A stretch of DNA of 41,339 bases, taken from positions 1 to 41,339 of the forward strand of contig NZ_JAAEQH010000350.1 of assembly GCF_024231755.1 (NCBI RefSeq), given 5' to 3'. Positions 6,518-15,824 of this stretch are shown one piece after another (position 1 is the stretch's first letter; every line of letters begins with the position of its first letter). The stretch comes from Neptuniibacter sp. (lineage in GTDB: Bacteria; Pseudomonadota; Gammaproteobacteria; Pseudomonadales; Balneatricaceae). Under the pieces are notes generated by a model. It did not search any database. It was not told where the DNA came from and saw nothing but the letters and a program-made list of their open reading frames with translations. The position numbers and the translations under genes were made by a program.

Positions 6518-9500
6518 ATGTCAGATATTATTCCCGGATATTGCACACTTTGCCGTTCGCGGTGTGGGACGCTGAGTGAAGTAGCAAATGACCACCTGAT
6601 CAAGGTACGGGCTAACCCTGAACACCCTAATGGTAAGGCCATGTGTATGAAGGGGAAAGCGGCACCTGAGCTGGTGGACAGCGCAAATAGAATTCTGTAC
6701 CCGATGAAGAGAACTCATCCTAAAGGTGCAGAGGATCCGGGCTGGCAACGTATAAGTTGGGAAGAGGCTATGTCAACGATAGCCGGACAACTGGAAAAAT
6801 TTAAACGAGAGGATGGAGCTGAATCTGTCGCTTTCGGCTTTACGAGCCCAAGCGGTACCCCCCTCAGTGATGCAATTGAATGGTTAGAGCGATTTGTTCG
6901 TATCTATGGCAGCCCAAATACCAGCTATGGAACTGAGATATGTAACTGGCATAAAGACGTTGCACATCGATGGACCTTTGGCTGCGGCATTCCTGTTGCT
7001 GATTATTCCCATGCCGATCTTATTCTTCTTTGGGGGCATAACCCCGCGAATACTTGGCTTGCCCAGGCTAGTGCGATTGGTACTGGTCGAAATAACGGCG
7101 CAAAACTGATTGTCGTGGATCCTCGCCCGACACCCTTAGCGAAAGAAGCAAATGCCTGGCTTGATGTCAATCCTGGAACTGACGGTGCATTAGCTTTGGG
7201 GTTAAGCCATCTCCTGGTAGAACGAAACCTGTTTAATCATGAGTTTGTTCGAAACTGGACTAATGGTCCTTTGTTGGTTCGAAATGATAATGGTTATTTT
7301 CTTCGGGAAAAAGATATTAACCCACTTGCCATCAGTAATCGCTATACAGTTTGGGACGAACACAACCAGCAAGTCACATTTATCGATTCCGAGACTCGAA
7401 CTGAAGAAACGCTGATGCCTACAGCTGCACTTGAGGGCAATGTTGAAGTCGCAATAGCTGATGGTGCAAAAATTTCCTGCCAAACGGCGTTTTCATCTTT
7501 TAAAGATATGTTGGCTAATTATGACCCAGAAAACGTAAGCCGTATCACCGGGGTATCTGTTGCGTCAATTGAAGCCGCTGCGAGTTTGATTGCCGGGGCC
7601 AAGAAAATCGCCTACCACAGTTGGTCTGGAGTGGCTCAACACACTAATGCCACCCAAACAGAACGTGCGATTGCGACACTGTATGCTTTAACCGGTTGTT
7701 TCGATCAGGAAGGATGTAATCGAATCTATGCCAGCCACCCGGTAAATGTGGTTAATTCACCGACATTGATGCCTAAATCACAATGGGATAAAGCATTAGG
7801 CCTTGAAGAAAGGCCTATCGGGCCGCCTTCACAAGGTTGGGTTCATTCTCAGGATATCTGGCATTCAGTATTAGAAGGTACACCCTATAAAATTCGCGGG
7901 TTAATTGGCTTTGGTGCCAACATATTACTTTCACAAAGTGATACTTCTCTCGGACAACAGGCGCTTGAGGCGCTTGAGTTTTATGCCCATGTAGATTTGT
8001 TTGAAACGCCTACATCAAAGTATGCTGATATCCTTCTGCCAGTTAACACTGCCTGGGAGCGCGAAGGCCTAAGAACCGGGTTTGAAAGTAGTGCTGCTGC
8101 TCAGGACCACATTCAGTTGAGAAAAAAAATGGTCTCTCCGCGCGGTGAAAGCCGTTCCGACCTTGAGATTGTTTTCGATCTTGCATGCCGGTTAGGAATG
8201 AATGAAGCGTTCTTCGACGGCAATATTGAGGCAGCCTGGAATTATCAACTAGAACCATTAGGTTTGACTGTTGAGATGCTCAGAAATAAGCCAGAAGGTT
8301 ACGATATCCCGCTTGAGCATAAAGTCAGAAAATATGCTTTCAGAGACCCAAATAGTGGATATCTGGCAGGTTTCAATACAGAAACAAAACGTGCAGAGTT
8401 TTACTCTGAGATCCTTCATCACTATGGTTACAATCCTTTACCTGAGTATGTACAGCCGCAAGAATACCAGCGCAACGATCCTGATTATCCATTAATGCTG
8501 ACATCCGTTAAAAGCGGATTCTTCTGTCATAGCCAACATCGAAGCCTGACTAGCCTACGAAAAAAAGCACCTTATCCAACGGTAGACATTTCGGCAACTC
8601 TGGCTGACGAAGAAGGTATCAAGACGGGGGATTGGGTAGAAATTGAAACGAGAGCAGGTCTTGCTCGATTTAGAGCAAAAGTGGAAGCCAAACTCTCTCA
8701 TGAAACTGTAATTGCTGAGTTTGGGTGGTGGCAGGCTTGTCCTGATTTTGGCAAACCTTCATACCCGGTTAAAGGTGAGTACAGTAGCAATTACAATAGT
8801 TTAATCAGCGGTGATAGCTATGATCCAGTCAGCGGTGCTTTACCTTTGCGTTCATTCCGCTGCCGCATTCGCCGCTTGAATGATTTTGAGCTGATAAGGC
8901 GCCCCTGGGAAGGTCGTAAAACATTCAAAGTCATTGAACTGAAAAAAGAAGCAGATAATGTTACGACAATTACCTTCCAATCGAACAGTGAAGGCTACTT
9001 ACCTGATTATGAACCGGGCCAGCATATCACTGTTAGCTGTTGTCCGATGAGCGATTCTGAAGAGATCGTTACCCGGGCGTATTCGCTGACAGGCCCTGCG
9101 TTTGTTCATGACCGTAAAACCTATTCCATTTCTGTCCGTCATCAGAAAGCGACTGATGAGAAAGGTGAGTATGTTGAAGGAATAATGTCATCCTACATAA
9201 ACACGCATTTGCAGATAGGCAAGGATGTTGAACTTACCCCTCCTGGGGGGAATTTCATTGTCCCGCTCAATGCCGTCCAGCCTGTCGTAATCTTTGCTGG
9301 CGGTATTGGAATTACTCCATTCATTTCCTATCTGGAGTCTATTAACCCCCAAGCGGAAGGTCCGGAGATCTGGCTTTTCTATGCTAATCAAAATAGTAGG
9401 CTACATGCGTTTAAGAAAAGAATTGCGGAGCTAAATGCGTCTATTGACAGGCTTAAAGTAATTAATATCTACAATCAGCCCCTCGACTGTGATATTCCAG

Positions 9501-9958
9501 GATTGGATTATGATAGAGCTGGTTACGTTGGTGCGGGAGATGTCGAGGCATATCTTATTGAGAATAATGCTCGTTATTACATGTGTGGTCCGCAGCCTAT
9601 GATGGATGCGATATCGCGAGGGCTTCAGGAGAGAGGTGTACCTGCATTTGCTATTTTCTACGAGATATTTCGTTCTCCAGCAAAAATAAATAATGATCCC
9701 TCATTACGTCATAAAGTCATTTTTGCAAAATCAGGAAGAACAGAGATTTGGACCACGGATAAAGGTACTCTACTTAATTTTGGGGAAAAGCTTGGGATTC
9801 AAATGCCTAGTGGTTGTCGTGTTGGACAATGTGAAAGCTGTTCAACTAGGGTGATTGCAGGGAACGTACAGCATCTGAATGGTGTGGAGCCCTCTGATGA
9901 GGGGGCATGTTTGACATGTCAGTGCATTCCTGCCGGTGATATCACGATTGATGCTTGA
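6518..9958 (+). CDS. Molybdopterin oxidoreductase fused to a flavin/2Fe-2S NAD(P)H reductase
   Basis: This 1146-residue protein has two modules. Residues 1 to about 780 are a Mo-bisMGD oxidoreductase of the formate dehydrogenase/nitrate reductase superfamily. It has a [4Fe-4S] motif Cys9-x2-Cys12-x3-Cys16-x26-Cys43 and a probable Mo-ligating Cys142 (TEICNWH). Residues about 800-1146 are a ferredoxin-reductase-like module: FAD motif RAYSLTG (about 853), NAD(P) motifs GGIGITP and MCGPQP, then a plant-type 2Fe-2S domain with Cys1100-x4-Cys1105-x2-Cys1108 and a late Cys cluster CLTCQC. It could therefore take electrons from NAD(P)H through FAD and 2Fe-2S to the Mo site in one chain. No twin-arginine signal is seen, so it is probably cytoplasmic. 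The substrate is unknown. Start 6518 is chosen because gtgagg lies 6 nt upstream. It sits behind the golS gene and is probably coexpressed with it. Confidence 0.88.
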   Translation: MSDIIPGYCTLCRSRCGTLSEVANDHLIKVRANPEHPNGKAMCMKGKAAPELVDSANRILYPMKRTHPKGAEDPGWQRISWEEAMSTIAGQLEKFKREDGAESVAFGFTSPSGTPLSDAIEWLERFVRIYGSPNTSYGTEICNWHKDVAHRWTFGCGIPVADYSHADLILLWGHNPANTWLAQASAIGTGRNNGAKLIVVDPRPTPLAKEANAWLDVNPGTDGALALGLSHLLVERNLFNHEFVRNWTNGPLLVRNDNGYFLREKDINPLAISNRYTVWDEHNQQVTFIDSETRTEETLMPTAALEGNVEVAIADGAKISCQTAFSSFKDMLANYDPENVSRITGVSVASIEAAASLIAGAKKIAYHSWSGVAQHTNATQTERAIATLYALTGCFDQEGCNRIYASHPVNVVNSPTLMPKSQWDKALGLEERPIGPPSQGWVHSQDIWHSVLEGTPYKIRGLIGFGANILLSQSDTSLGQQALEALEFYAHVDLFETPTSKYADILLPVNTAWEREGLRTGFESSAAAQDHIQLRKKMVSPRGESRSDLEIVFDLACRLGMNEAFFDGNIEAAWNYQLEPLGLTVEMLRNKPEGYDIPLEHKVRKYAFRDPNSGYLAGFNTETKRAEFYSEILHHYGYNPLPEYVQPQEYQRNDPDYPLMLTSVKSGFFCHSQHRSLTSLRKKAPYPTVDISATLADEEGIKTGDWVEIETRAGLARFRAKVEAKLSHETVIAEFGWWQACPDFGKPSYPVKGEYSSNYNSLISGDSYDPVSGALPLRSFRCRIRRLNDFELIRRPWEGRKTFKVIELKKEADNVTTITFQSNSEGYLPDYEPGQHITVSCCPMSDSEEIVTRAYSLTGPAFVHDRKTYSISVRHQKATDEKGEYVEGIMSSYINTHLQIGKDVELTPPGGNFIVPLNAVQPVVIFAGGIGITPFISYLESINPQAEGPEIWLFYANQNSRLHAFKKRIAELNASIDRLKVINIYNQPLDCDIPGLDYDRAGYVGAGDVEAYLIENNARYYMCGPQPMMDAISRGLQERGVPAFAIFYEIFRSPAKINNDPSLRHKVIFAKSGRTEIWTTDKGTLLNFGEKLGIQMPSGCRVGQCESCSTRVIAGNVQHLNGVEPSDEGACLTCQCIPAGDITIDA

Positions 9959-9987
9959 GGTAAGTACTAGCTATTAGCATCCTTTAC

Positions 9988-10016
9988 ATCAGGCCATTTC
10001 AGTGGCCTGATTTTTT
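9988..10016 (+). terminator. Intrinsic terminator after the Mo fusion gene
   Basis: ATCAGGCCA (9988-9996) pairs with TGGCCTGAT (10003-10011) around a 6-nt loop and is followed by a T run. This is a textbook rho-independent terminator 30 bp after the stop, closing the golS/Mo-oxidoreductase transcript. Confidence 0.93.
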
Positions 10017-10131
10017 CTATGAATAACATTATGTTTTAAACAATTTTCAATTTTTTGTACGAATTCACCTCAATAGCCGATTTAATCAATTTTATCAGTG
10101 CGATCTTTCTAAGTTTTTATCATCCTCCCCC

Positions 10132-10162
10132 TTGACCTTCCAGTTACTACAAGCTTTAGCCT
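10132..10162 (+). promoter_or_regulatory. CueR/GolS-type promoter of gesAB, cut off by an IS
   Basis: The -35 is TTGACC (10132-10137), the spacer 19 bp and the -10 TAGCCT (10157-10162). The left half-site ACCTTCC is perfect and the right half (ACAAGCT) is weak. The IS630-type element begins about 12 bp after the -10, near the expected transcription start, so it now lies between this promoter and the RND genes at 11335. Nothing else is seen in 10017-10131, an AT-rich stretch. Confidence 0.82.
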
Positions 10163-10173
10163 GTAAGAAATTA

Positions 10174-11276
10174 TACCAATTGCATTAATTAATTGACCAA
10201 CTTTATCCACTCTCTCCAACAGAGATTTTTGACTCGTTCAACATCCGCAATGAATGTATTCCAAGCGCGAGAGACCTGTTCCACTATTTCTTCGTAACCT
10301 CGAAATACGCGGTTTGATAAGCAACGTTGCCGTAACCATTGCCATACTTGCTCCATCGGGTTCAGCTCCGGAGAATAAGGTGGGAGTTTTAACAGACTGA
10401 CATTGGTAAATGGGCTGGCCGTATCGATCGTATGCCAGCCCGCGCCATCCATTACAACAACGGCATGACGCCCAGGCTCTGTCGCTTCACTTATTAATTT
10501 CAGATGCTGCTTCATCACCTCTTTATTCACAAGAGGGCTGATAAGCGCCTGAGTATTACCATTGCTCGGACACACCGCCCCAAAGACATAGCCATAATCG
10601 AATTGCTGTTGCTTTACTACTCTTGGCCTGCTGCCCTTGGCTGCCCATATTCTGGACGTCTGATTTTGCTGACCGAATCGTGCTTCGTCTTGAAACCAGA
10701 CGTCAACGCGATCCAGAGGAAGATGACCGGGAGTGTGAAGGATCGTTTCCAGCAGGAAATTTTTTAAAAGTGTCCTGGGTTTGTTGTGATTGTTTAGGGT
10801 GTTTAGAGCGACTGGTTATCCAACTGAAACCGAGCGCATCCATGATGCGGTATACGTTTCGCAACTGATAATCGATTTGGAAGGTGTCGCTAATGTATTG
10901 TCGTACATCCTGTGCAATCAAACGCCCCCCCTCCTTTTTAACCGCATTTTCTTTGATAAAATGTGCGATCTGTTCTCGCTGGGAGACGGAGAGCTGACAG
11001 GGTCTACCCGGACTAGGTTTGGATTGCAGACCTTCAAGTCCGTGCGCCAGATAGTTGGATACCCAGGTATTAACACTGCCTCTGGCAACCCCAAGGTAAG
11101 TTGCTATCTGGGTTCGTGTTTCCCCATTCTTGAAATGATACAAAGCTAGATAGCGGGTTCGCAGTTGCCCGTTGGAGGTTTGCTTTGCTAATTGTTTAAA
11201 GTCGTCGGCTGTATGCATATCAAAATCACTCGAATATGAATACCACTATTAGATCAAACTTTTAAGACAATTGGTA
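10174..11276. mobile_element. IS630-family insertion sequence
   Basis: The element has imperfect terminal inverted repeats: ACCAATTG from 10176 and its complement CAATTGGT ending at 11274, with similarity continuing about 22 bp inward. It is flanked by TA at 10174-10175 and 11275-11276, the TA target duplication of the IS630/Tc1 group. It is about 1.1 kb with one transposase gene on the minus strand. It lies in the 5' leader of the RND operon. Confidence 0.88.
10189..11218 (-). pseudogene. IS630-family transposase, frameshifted at an A6 run
   Basis: Two overlapping frames together give one DDE transposase of about 340 residues. The first (10703-11218) holds the helix-turn-helix region (TRTQIATYLGVARGSVNTW). 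The second, open from about 10760 to 10189, holds the catalytic core: QDEARFG, VVMDGAGWH and YSPELNPMEQVWQ. They join at a run of six A on the coding strand (T6 at 10760-10765 on the plus strand). Removing one base restores a single frame. This is either a real inactivating indel or a slippage site. Confidence 0.82.
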
Positions 11277-11334
11277 TTACTACAGACGCCAACTTCGGAC
11301 TGGCCGAAGAGTTTTGGTGAATGAAAGGATCGTT

Positions 11335-12570
11335 ATGATGAAAATGAAAGTTGGGATATTGCTGATGGCAGTTGCAGTGACAGCCAATACAGAAGTGGTA
11401 CTTGCAAATGATGATGCAAGCGAAACGCAAAAAAAAACTGCAAATGCGCCTGCAGGTCCACAGGTACCCGTGGCTGTTGCCGTATCACGGAATATTATAC
11501 CTTCTGCTGAATTTACCGGTTCTTTAGCGGCTATTAAAACAGTGGAGCTACGCCCCAGGGTAGGAGGGGCAATCGAATCTGTTACGGTGCCGGAGGGAAG
11601 TCTGGTTCAGAAAGGACAGATGTTATTTCAAATCGATCCGCGGCCCTACCAGGTTGTGCTTGATAGTGCACAAGCGCAATTACGACAGGCAGAAGCTCAG
11701 GCGTTCCAGGCAAGCCGCAATTACGAGCGTATTAGCCGTCTGGTAAACGGAGGTGCTGTTTCGCGTAAAGACTATGATGATGCATCTTCTGAGAAAAATG
11801 CCCGCGTTGCACAGGTTCAGGTATCGAAGGCTGCAGTCGAAGCAGCAAAGCTGGATTTGTCATACTCGCGTGTGACTGCGCCAATTGATGGCCGTATCGA
11901 TCGGATTTTAGTAACTGAAGGTAACTTGGTTAGCAGCAGCCAGGGGGGGGCCGCGACTCTATTGACAACAATCGTTTCGTCCGACCCTTTATATGTTTAT
12001 TTTGATATTGATGAAGCGACATATCTCAATACTGTCAGTAAGGCTCGGCCTGATGTTGTCGGACGTAGCAACGAAAAATTACCCGTACATATAGGTCTGG
12101 CAAATGAGAAGGGGTATCCGCACGGGGGGGCGCTTGATTTTGTTGGCAACCAAATTGATCGTAATACCGGCACTGTTCGTGTCCGGGCTATTATCCCGAA
12201 TGCTGATGGTCTTCTTACTCCTGGAGCATTTGCCAGAGTTCAGTTAGGCACTGGTAGTGAGCAAAAAGTAATTTTGGTAAACGATCAAGCCGTAGGCACA
12301 GATCAGGGCAATAAGTATGTCCTTGTTGTTGATGCCAATAATAAGGCGCAGTATCGCCCGATAGTGTTGGGGCCAATGGTCGATGGATTACGTGTTATCA
12401 GCGACGGTCTGAAGGCCGGGGAAAAAATTATCATAAAAGGGCTCGTACGACCGGGGATGGCCGTTACGCCAGACATCGTATCGATGCAAACGCTGTTGAG
12501 CGTACCTGAGAGGCAGCCTGAAGGTGCATCTAAAAAATCGAATGGCAAAAATGAGGGAGGTAGTAAATGA
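11335..12570 (+). CDS. gesA: RND efflux periplasmic adaptor (membrane fusion protein), GesA/MexE-like
   Basis: This 411-residue adaptor joins an RND pump to an outer-membrane channel. The N-terminus (MMKMKVGILLMAVAVTANTE...LAND) looks like a signal peptide. The core has the biotinyl-lipoyl half-motifs (VELRPRVGGAIESVTVPEGSLV and VTAPIDGRIDRILVTEGNLV), a coiled-coil hairpin between them (about 110-175), then beta-barrel and membrane-proximal domains. The start at 11335 follows aaagga with 5-nt spacing; upstream TTG and GTG codons are less likely. Its stop overlaps the pump start by ATGA. The GolB-like gene downstream and the CueR/GolS-type promoter upstream point to GesA rather than a drug-only pump. 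It is now cut off from that promoter by the IS630 element. Confidence 0.88.
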   Translation: MMKMKVGILLMAVAVTANTEVVLANDDASETQKKTANAPAGPQVPVAVAVSRNIIPSAEFTGSLAAIKTVELRPRVGGAIESVTVPEGSLVQKGQMLFQIDPRPYQVVLDSAQAQLRQAEAQAFQASRNYERISRLVNGGAVSRKDYDDASSEKNARVAQVQVSKAAVEAAKLDLSYSRVTAPIDGRIDRILVTEGNLVSSSQGGAATLLTTIVSSDPLYVYFDIDEATYLNTVSKARPDVVGRSNEKLPVHIGLANEKGYPHGGALDFVGNQIDRNTGTVRVRAIIPNADGLLTPGAFARVQLGTGSEQKVILVNDQAVGTDQGNKYVLVVDANNKAQYRPIVLGPMVDGLRVISDGLKAGEKIIIKGLVRPGMAVTPDIVSMQTLLSVPERQPEGASKKSNGKNEGGSK

Positions 12571-15500
12571 AATTTCCTCATTTCTTCATCCAGCGCCCCA
12601 TATTTGCAATTGTCTTATCAGTTTTTATGCTGATAGCGGGTTCTTTAGCGTTTTTTCAACTTCCTCTCAGTGAATATCCGTCCGTAACACCGCCAACCGT
12701 TCAGGTAACGGCAAGCTACCCCGGAGCAAACCCCAATGTAATAGCAGATACTGTTGCCGCCCCGCTTGAGCAAGCCATCAATGGGGTTGAAGGCATGCTT
12801 TACATGAGTTCTCAAACTGCTTCTGACGGCCGAATGATTTTAACCATCTCTTTCAGACAGGGAACTGACCCCGATATTGCGCAAATTCAGGTTCAGAATC
12901 GGGTATCACGGGCTTTGCCTCGGCTACCAACGGAAGTCCAGCAAATAGGGGTTGTGACTGAAAAAACCTCGCCGGATATTCTTATGGTGGTGCATTTGTT
13001 CTCTCCTGATGAGCGTTATGATCCACTTTATGTTTCTAACTATGCAATGTTAAACGTACGTGATGAGCTTTCACGCTTACCAGGTGTCGCAAGCATAGCG
13101 CTGGGAGGTGAAGGGGAATATGCCATGCGAGTATGGTTAGATCCTAATAAAGTGGCTTCCAGAGGGTTAACATCAAGTGATGTCACTGCTGCGATTAAAG
13201 AACAAAACGTTCAGGTAGCGGCTGGCTCTGTCGGACAGCAACCTAATGCATCGTCATCATTCCAGGTCACTGTGAATGCCTTAGGGCGCCTAACTACTGA
13301 GGAACAGTTCGGCGATATAGTTATTAAAACCGGAGATGACGGACAAATTACGCGCTTGCGTGATGTGGCTCGTCTTGAACTCGGTTCAGATAACTACTCC
13401 ATGAGGAGTTTACTAAATAATAAAAATGCAGTGGGTATGCAGATTGTTATGACCCCGGGCGCCAATGCACTTGAGGTGTCTGCATCGGTAAGGTCAACAA
13501 TGGAACGCCTGAAAGTAAGGTTTCCGGAAGGTATTCAGTACAGTATCGCTTATGATCCGACCGTGTTTGTTAGTGCTTCCCTGAAATCTGTCACGACGAC
13601 TTTATTAGAGGCCACAATATTAGTTGTGCTGGTCGTGATGCTATTTTTGCAAACATGGAGAGCATCAATCATCCCATTGATCGCAGTGCCTATTTCATTA
13701 GTGGGTACGTTTGCATTAATGGATGTATTTGGGTTCTCACTCAATACGCTATCTTTATTTGGTCTGGTTCTTTCAATTGGTATTGTTGTTGATGATGCAA
13801 TCGTTGTGGTTGAGAACGTTGAGCGCCATATTGCAAAAGGACTCTCACCAAAAGACGCCGCAAGAAAAGCAATGGACGAGGTAACGGGGCCAATTCTGGC
13901 TATTACCTCAGTACTGGCAGCTGTGTTTATTCCATCAGCATTCCTCTCGGGGCTTCAGGGCGAATTCTATCGTCAATTTGCATTGACGATTGCTATCTCA
14001 ACGATTTTATCGGCTATCAACTCCTTAACATTGTCTCCGGCATTAGCTTCCGTACTACTGAAACCACATCAAGGTATAGAGAAGCAAGATTTGTTGACTC
14101 GTGTAATGGATCGTTTTTTCGGATCTTTTTTCCGTCGTTTTAACCGTTTCTTTGATAGCCTGTCGAATTCCTATGTTGGGACGATTCGACGTATCGTTCG
14201 CGGAAGTACAATTGTACTCATTCTGTATGCTGGTTTTCTGGCACTGACCTTCCTGGGCTTCAAACAGGTTCCTGGTGGTTTTGTGCCTGCTCAGGATAAA
14301 TATTACCTTGTTGGCATTGCTCAGCTTCCTTCCGGCGCTTCACTCGACCGAACCGAAGCTGTAGTTAAGGAAATGTCCAGGATTGCTTTATCTCAGCCTG
14401 GAGTTGAAAGTGTGATTGCATTCCCTGGCTTATCGGTAAACGGCCCTAACATGCCAAATTCAGCATTAATGTTTACTATGTTGAAACCTTTTAAAGAACG
14501 TCGAAATCCATCATTATCTGCTCAGGCTATTGCTGGTAGTCTGATGGGGAAATTTAGTCAAATTCCTGATGGTTTCGTGGGTATATTCCCCCCACCACCT
14601 GTTCCTGGTTTAGGGAGTATGGGAGGATTTAAACTTCAAATTGAAGACCGGGCCGGATTAGGTTTTGAAGAGCTTGCTCGTGTGCAGGACGTCATCATGG
14701 CTAAAGCTATGCAAACTCCAGAGTTGGCAGGGATGATGGCCAGTTTTGAAACTAACTCGCCTCAGATTCAGGTAGATATTGATCGTGTGAAAGCAAAATC
14801 TCAGGGGGTTGCGCTAACAGATATATTTGATACTTTACAGGTGAATCTTGGATCGCTTTATGTAAATGATTTTAATAGGTTTGGTCGGACGTATCGAGTC
14901 ATTACCCAAGCCGATGCGCCATTCCGTATGCAAGCAGAAGATATCGGGTTGCTTAAGGTGCGAAACTCAGCAGGTGACATGATTCCTTTATCAGCTCTGA
15001 TAAATATTAAGCGAACTTCTGGACCTGACCGTGTGATGCGATATAACGGGTACCCATCTGCAGATATTACAGGTGGTACAGCACCAGGTTATTCTTCGGG
15101 ACAGGCAACTGATGCTATTGAGAAAATAGTTAAGGAAAGTTTACCTGAAGGGATGGCATATGAATGGACTGACCTTACTTATCAGGAAAAATTGGCGGGT
15201 AATTCAGCACTGTATATCTTCCCTCTAGCTGTTTTCTTTGCTTTCCTTATCTTGGCGGCACAATATAACAGTTGGTCTTTGCCATTTGCTGTATTGCTGA
15301 TTGCGCCGATGGCGCTATTTTCTGCAATTGGGGGAGTCTGGATTTCTAATGGTGATAACAATATCTTTACTCAGATTGGTTTTGTTGTTTTGGTGGGGCT
15401 GGCCGCGAAAAATGCAATCTTAATCGTGGAGTTTGCCCGAACCAAGGAGAGTGAAGGACTATCACCATTGGCGGCCGTGCTTGAGTCTGCTCGCTTGCGT

Positions 15501-15737
15501 TTACGTCCGATTCTTATGACATCTCTGGCGTTTATTGCGGGTGCTATACCTTTGCTATTAGCTAGTGGGGCTGGTGCCGAAATGCGGCATGCTATGGGTA
15601 TTGCCGTATTCTCGGGAATGCTTGGAGTAACCTTCTTTGGCTTACTGCTTACTCCTGTGTTTTATGTGGTTGTGCGAAGTTTTTCCTCAAGGCGAAAAGT
15701 TGATACCTCTGGTGAAACGTTTAGTCAAAGAGGATAA
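12567..15737 (+). CDS. gesB: RND inner-membrane efflux transporter, GesB/MexF-like (HAE1)
   Basis: This 1056-residue proton-driven pump has the normal HAE1 length and layout: a TM1 start FFIQRPIFAIVLSVFMLIAG, large periplasmic porter domains, and the proton-relay Asp pair in TM4 (VDDAIVVVENVERHI, about 409-410). The repeated FARTKESEGLSPLAAVLESARLR region occurs in the second half. Sequence type is MexF/GesB rather than the heavy-metal HME class (CusA lacks this Asp pair pattern). GesB of Salmonella exports gold complexes and some drugs (family knowledge). Translation is coupled to the adaptor by an ATGA overlap. No outer-membrane factor gene is present, so it must borrow a host TolC-like channel. 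It is followed by the golB promoter 26 bp after its stop. Confidence 0.9.
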   Translation: MKFPHFFIQRPIFAIVLSVFMLIAGSLAFFQLPLSEYPSVTPPTVQVTASYPGANPNVIADTVAAPLEQAINGVEGMLYMSSQTASDGRMILTISFRQGTDPDIAQIQVQNRVSRALPRLPTEVQQIGVVTEKTSPDILMVVHLFSPDERYDPLYVSNYAMLNVRDELSRLPGVASIALGGEGEYAMRVWLDPNKVASRGLTSSDVTAAIKEQNVQVAAGSVGQQPNASSSFQVTVNALGRLTTEEQFGDIVIKTGDDGQITRLRDVARLELGSDNYSMRSLLNNKNAVGMQIVMTPGANALEVSASVRSTMERLKVRFPEGIQYSIAYDPTVFVSASLKSVTTTLLEATILVVLVVMLFLQTWRASIIPLIAVPISLVGTFALMDVFGFSLNTLSLFGLVLSIGIVVDDAIVVVENVERHIAKGLSPKDAARKAMDEVTGPILAITSVLAAVFIPSAFLSGLQGEFYRQFALTIAISTILSAINSLTLSPALASVLLKPHQGIEKQDLLTRVMDRFFGSFFRRFNRFFDSLSNSYVGTIRRIVRGSTIVLILYAGFLALTFLGFKQVPGGFVPAQDKYYLVGIAQLPSGASLDRTEAVVKEMSRIALSQPGVESVIAFPGLSVNGPNMPNSALMFTMLKPFKERRNPSLSAQAIAGSLMGKFSQIPDGFVGIFPPPPVPGLGSMGGFKLQIEDRAGLGFEELARVQDVIMAKAMQTPELAGMMASFETNSPQIQVDIDRVKAKSQGVALTDIFDTLQVNLGSLYVNDFNRFGRTYRVITQADAPFRMQAEDIGLLKVRNSAGDMIPLSALINIKRTSGPDRVMRYNGYPSADITGGTAPGYSSGQATDAIEKIVKESLPEGMAYEWTDLTYQEKLAGNSALYIFPLAVFFAFLILAAQYNSWSLPFAVLLIAPMALFSAIGGVWISNGDNNIFTQIGFVVLVGLAAKNAILIVEFARTKESEGLSPLAAVLESARLRLRPILMTSLAFIAGAIPLLLASGAGAEMRHAMGIAVFSGMLGVTFFGLLLTPVFYVVVRSFSSRRKVDTSGETFSQRG

Positions 15738-15762
15738 GCACGAAAATCTTTGGCGATAGGGC

Positions 15763-15793
15763 TTGACCTTACAACAGTGGCAAACTCTATCCT
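15763..15793 (+). promoter_or_regulatory. GolS-type promoter of the golB-like gene
   Basis: The -35 is TTGACC (15763-15768), the spacer 19 bp and the -10 TATCCT (15788-15793). The dyad is imperfect: ACCTTAC-N7-GCAAACT (15766-15786). The arrangement resembles the Salmonella golB promoter as I recall it. Confidence 0.82.
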
Positions 15794-15824
15794 AAAGGTC
15801 ACCACAACTAAATAGGATATACAA

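Noticed and set aside
10504..11149. Several plus-strand frames across the IS630 element
   Set aside because: They run opposite to the clear transposase frames and show no family features.
11335..15737. A tmexCD-toprJ-type tigecycline-resistance pump, known on SXT/R391 ICEs
   Set aside because: No TNfxB-type regulator or OprJ-type channel is present, the pump is GesB/MexF-like, and the context is metal-responsive.
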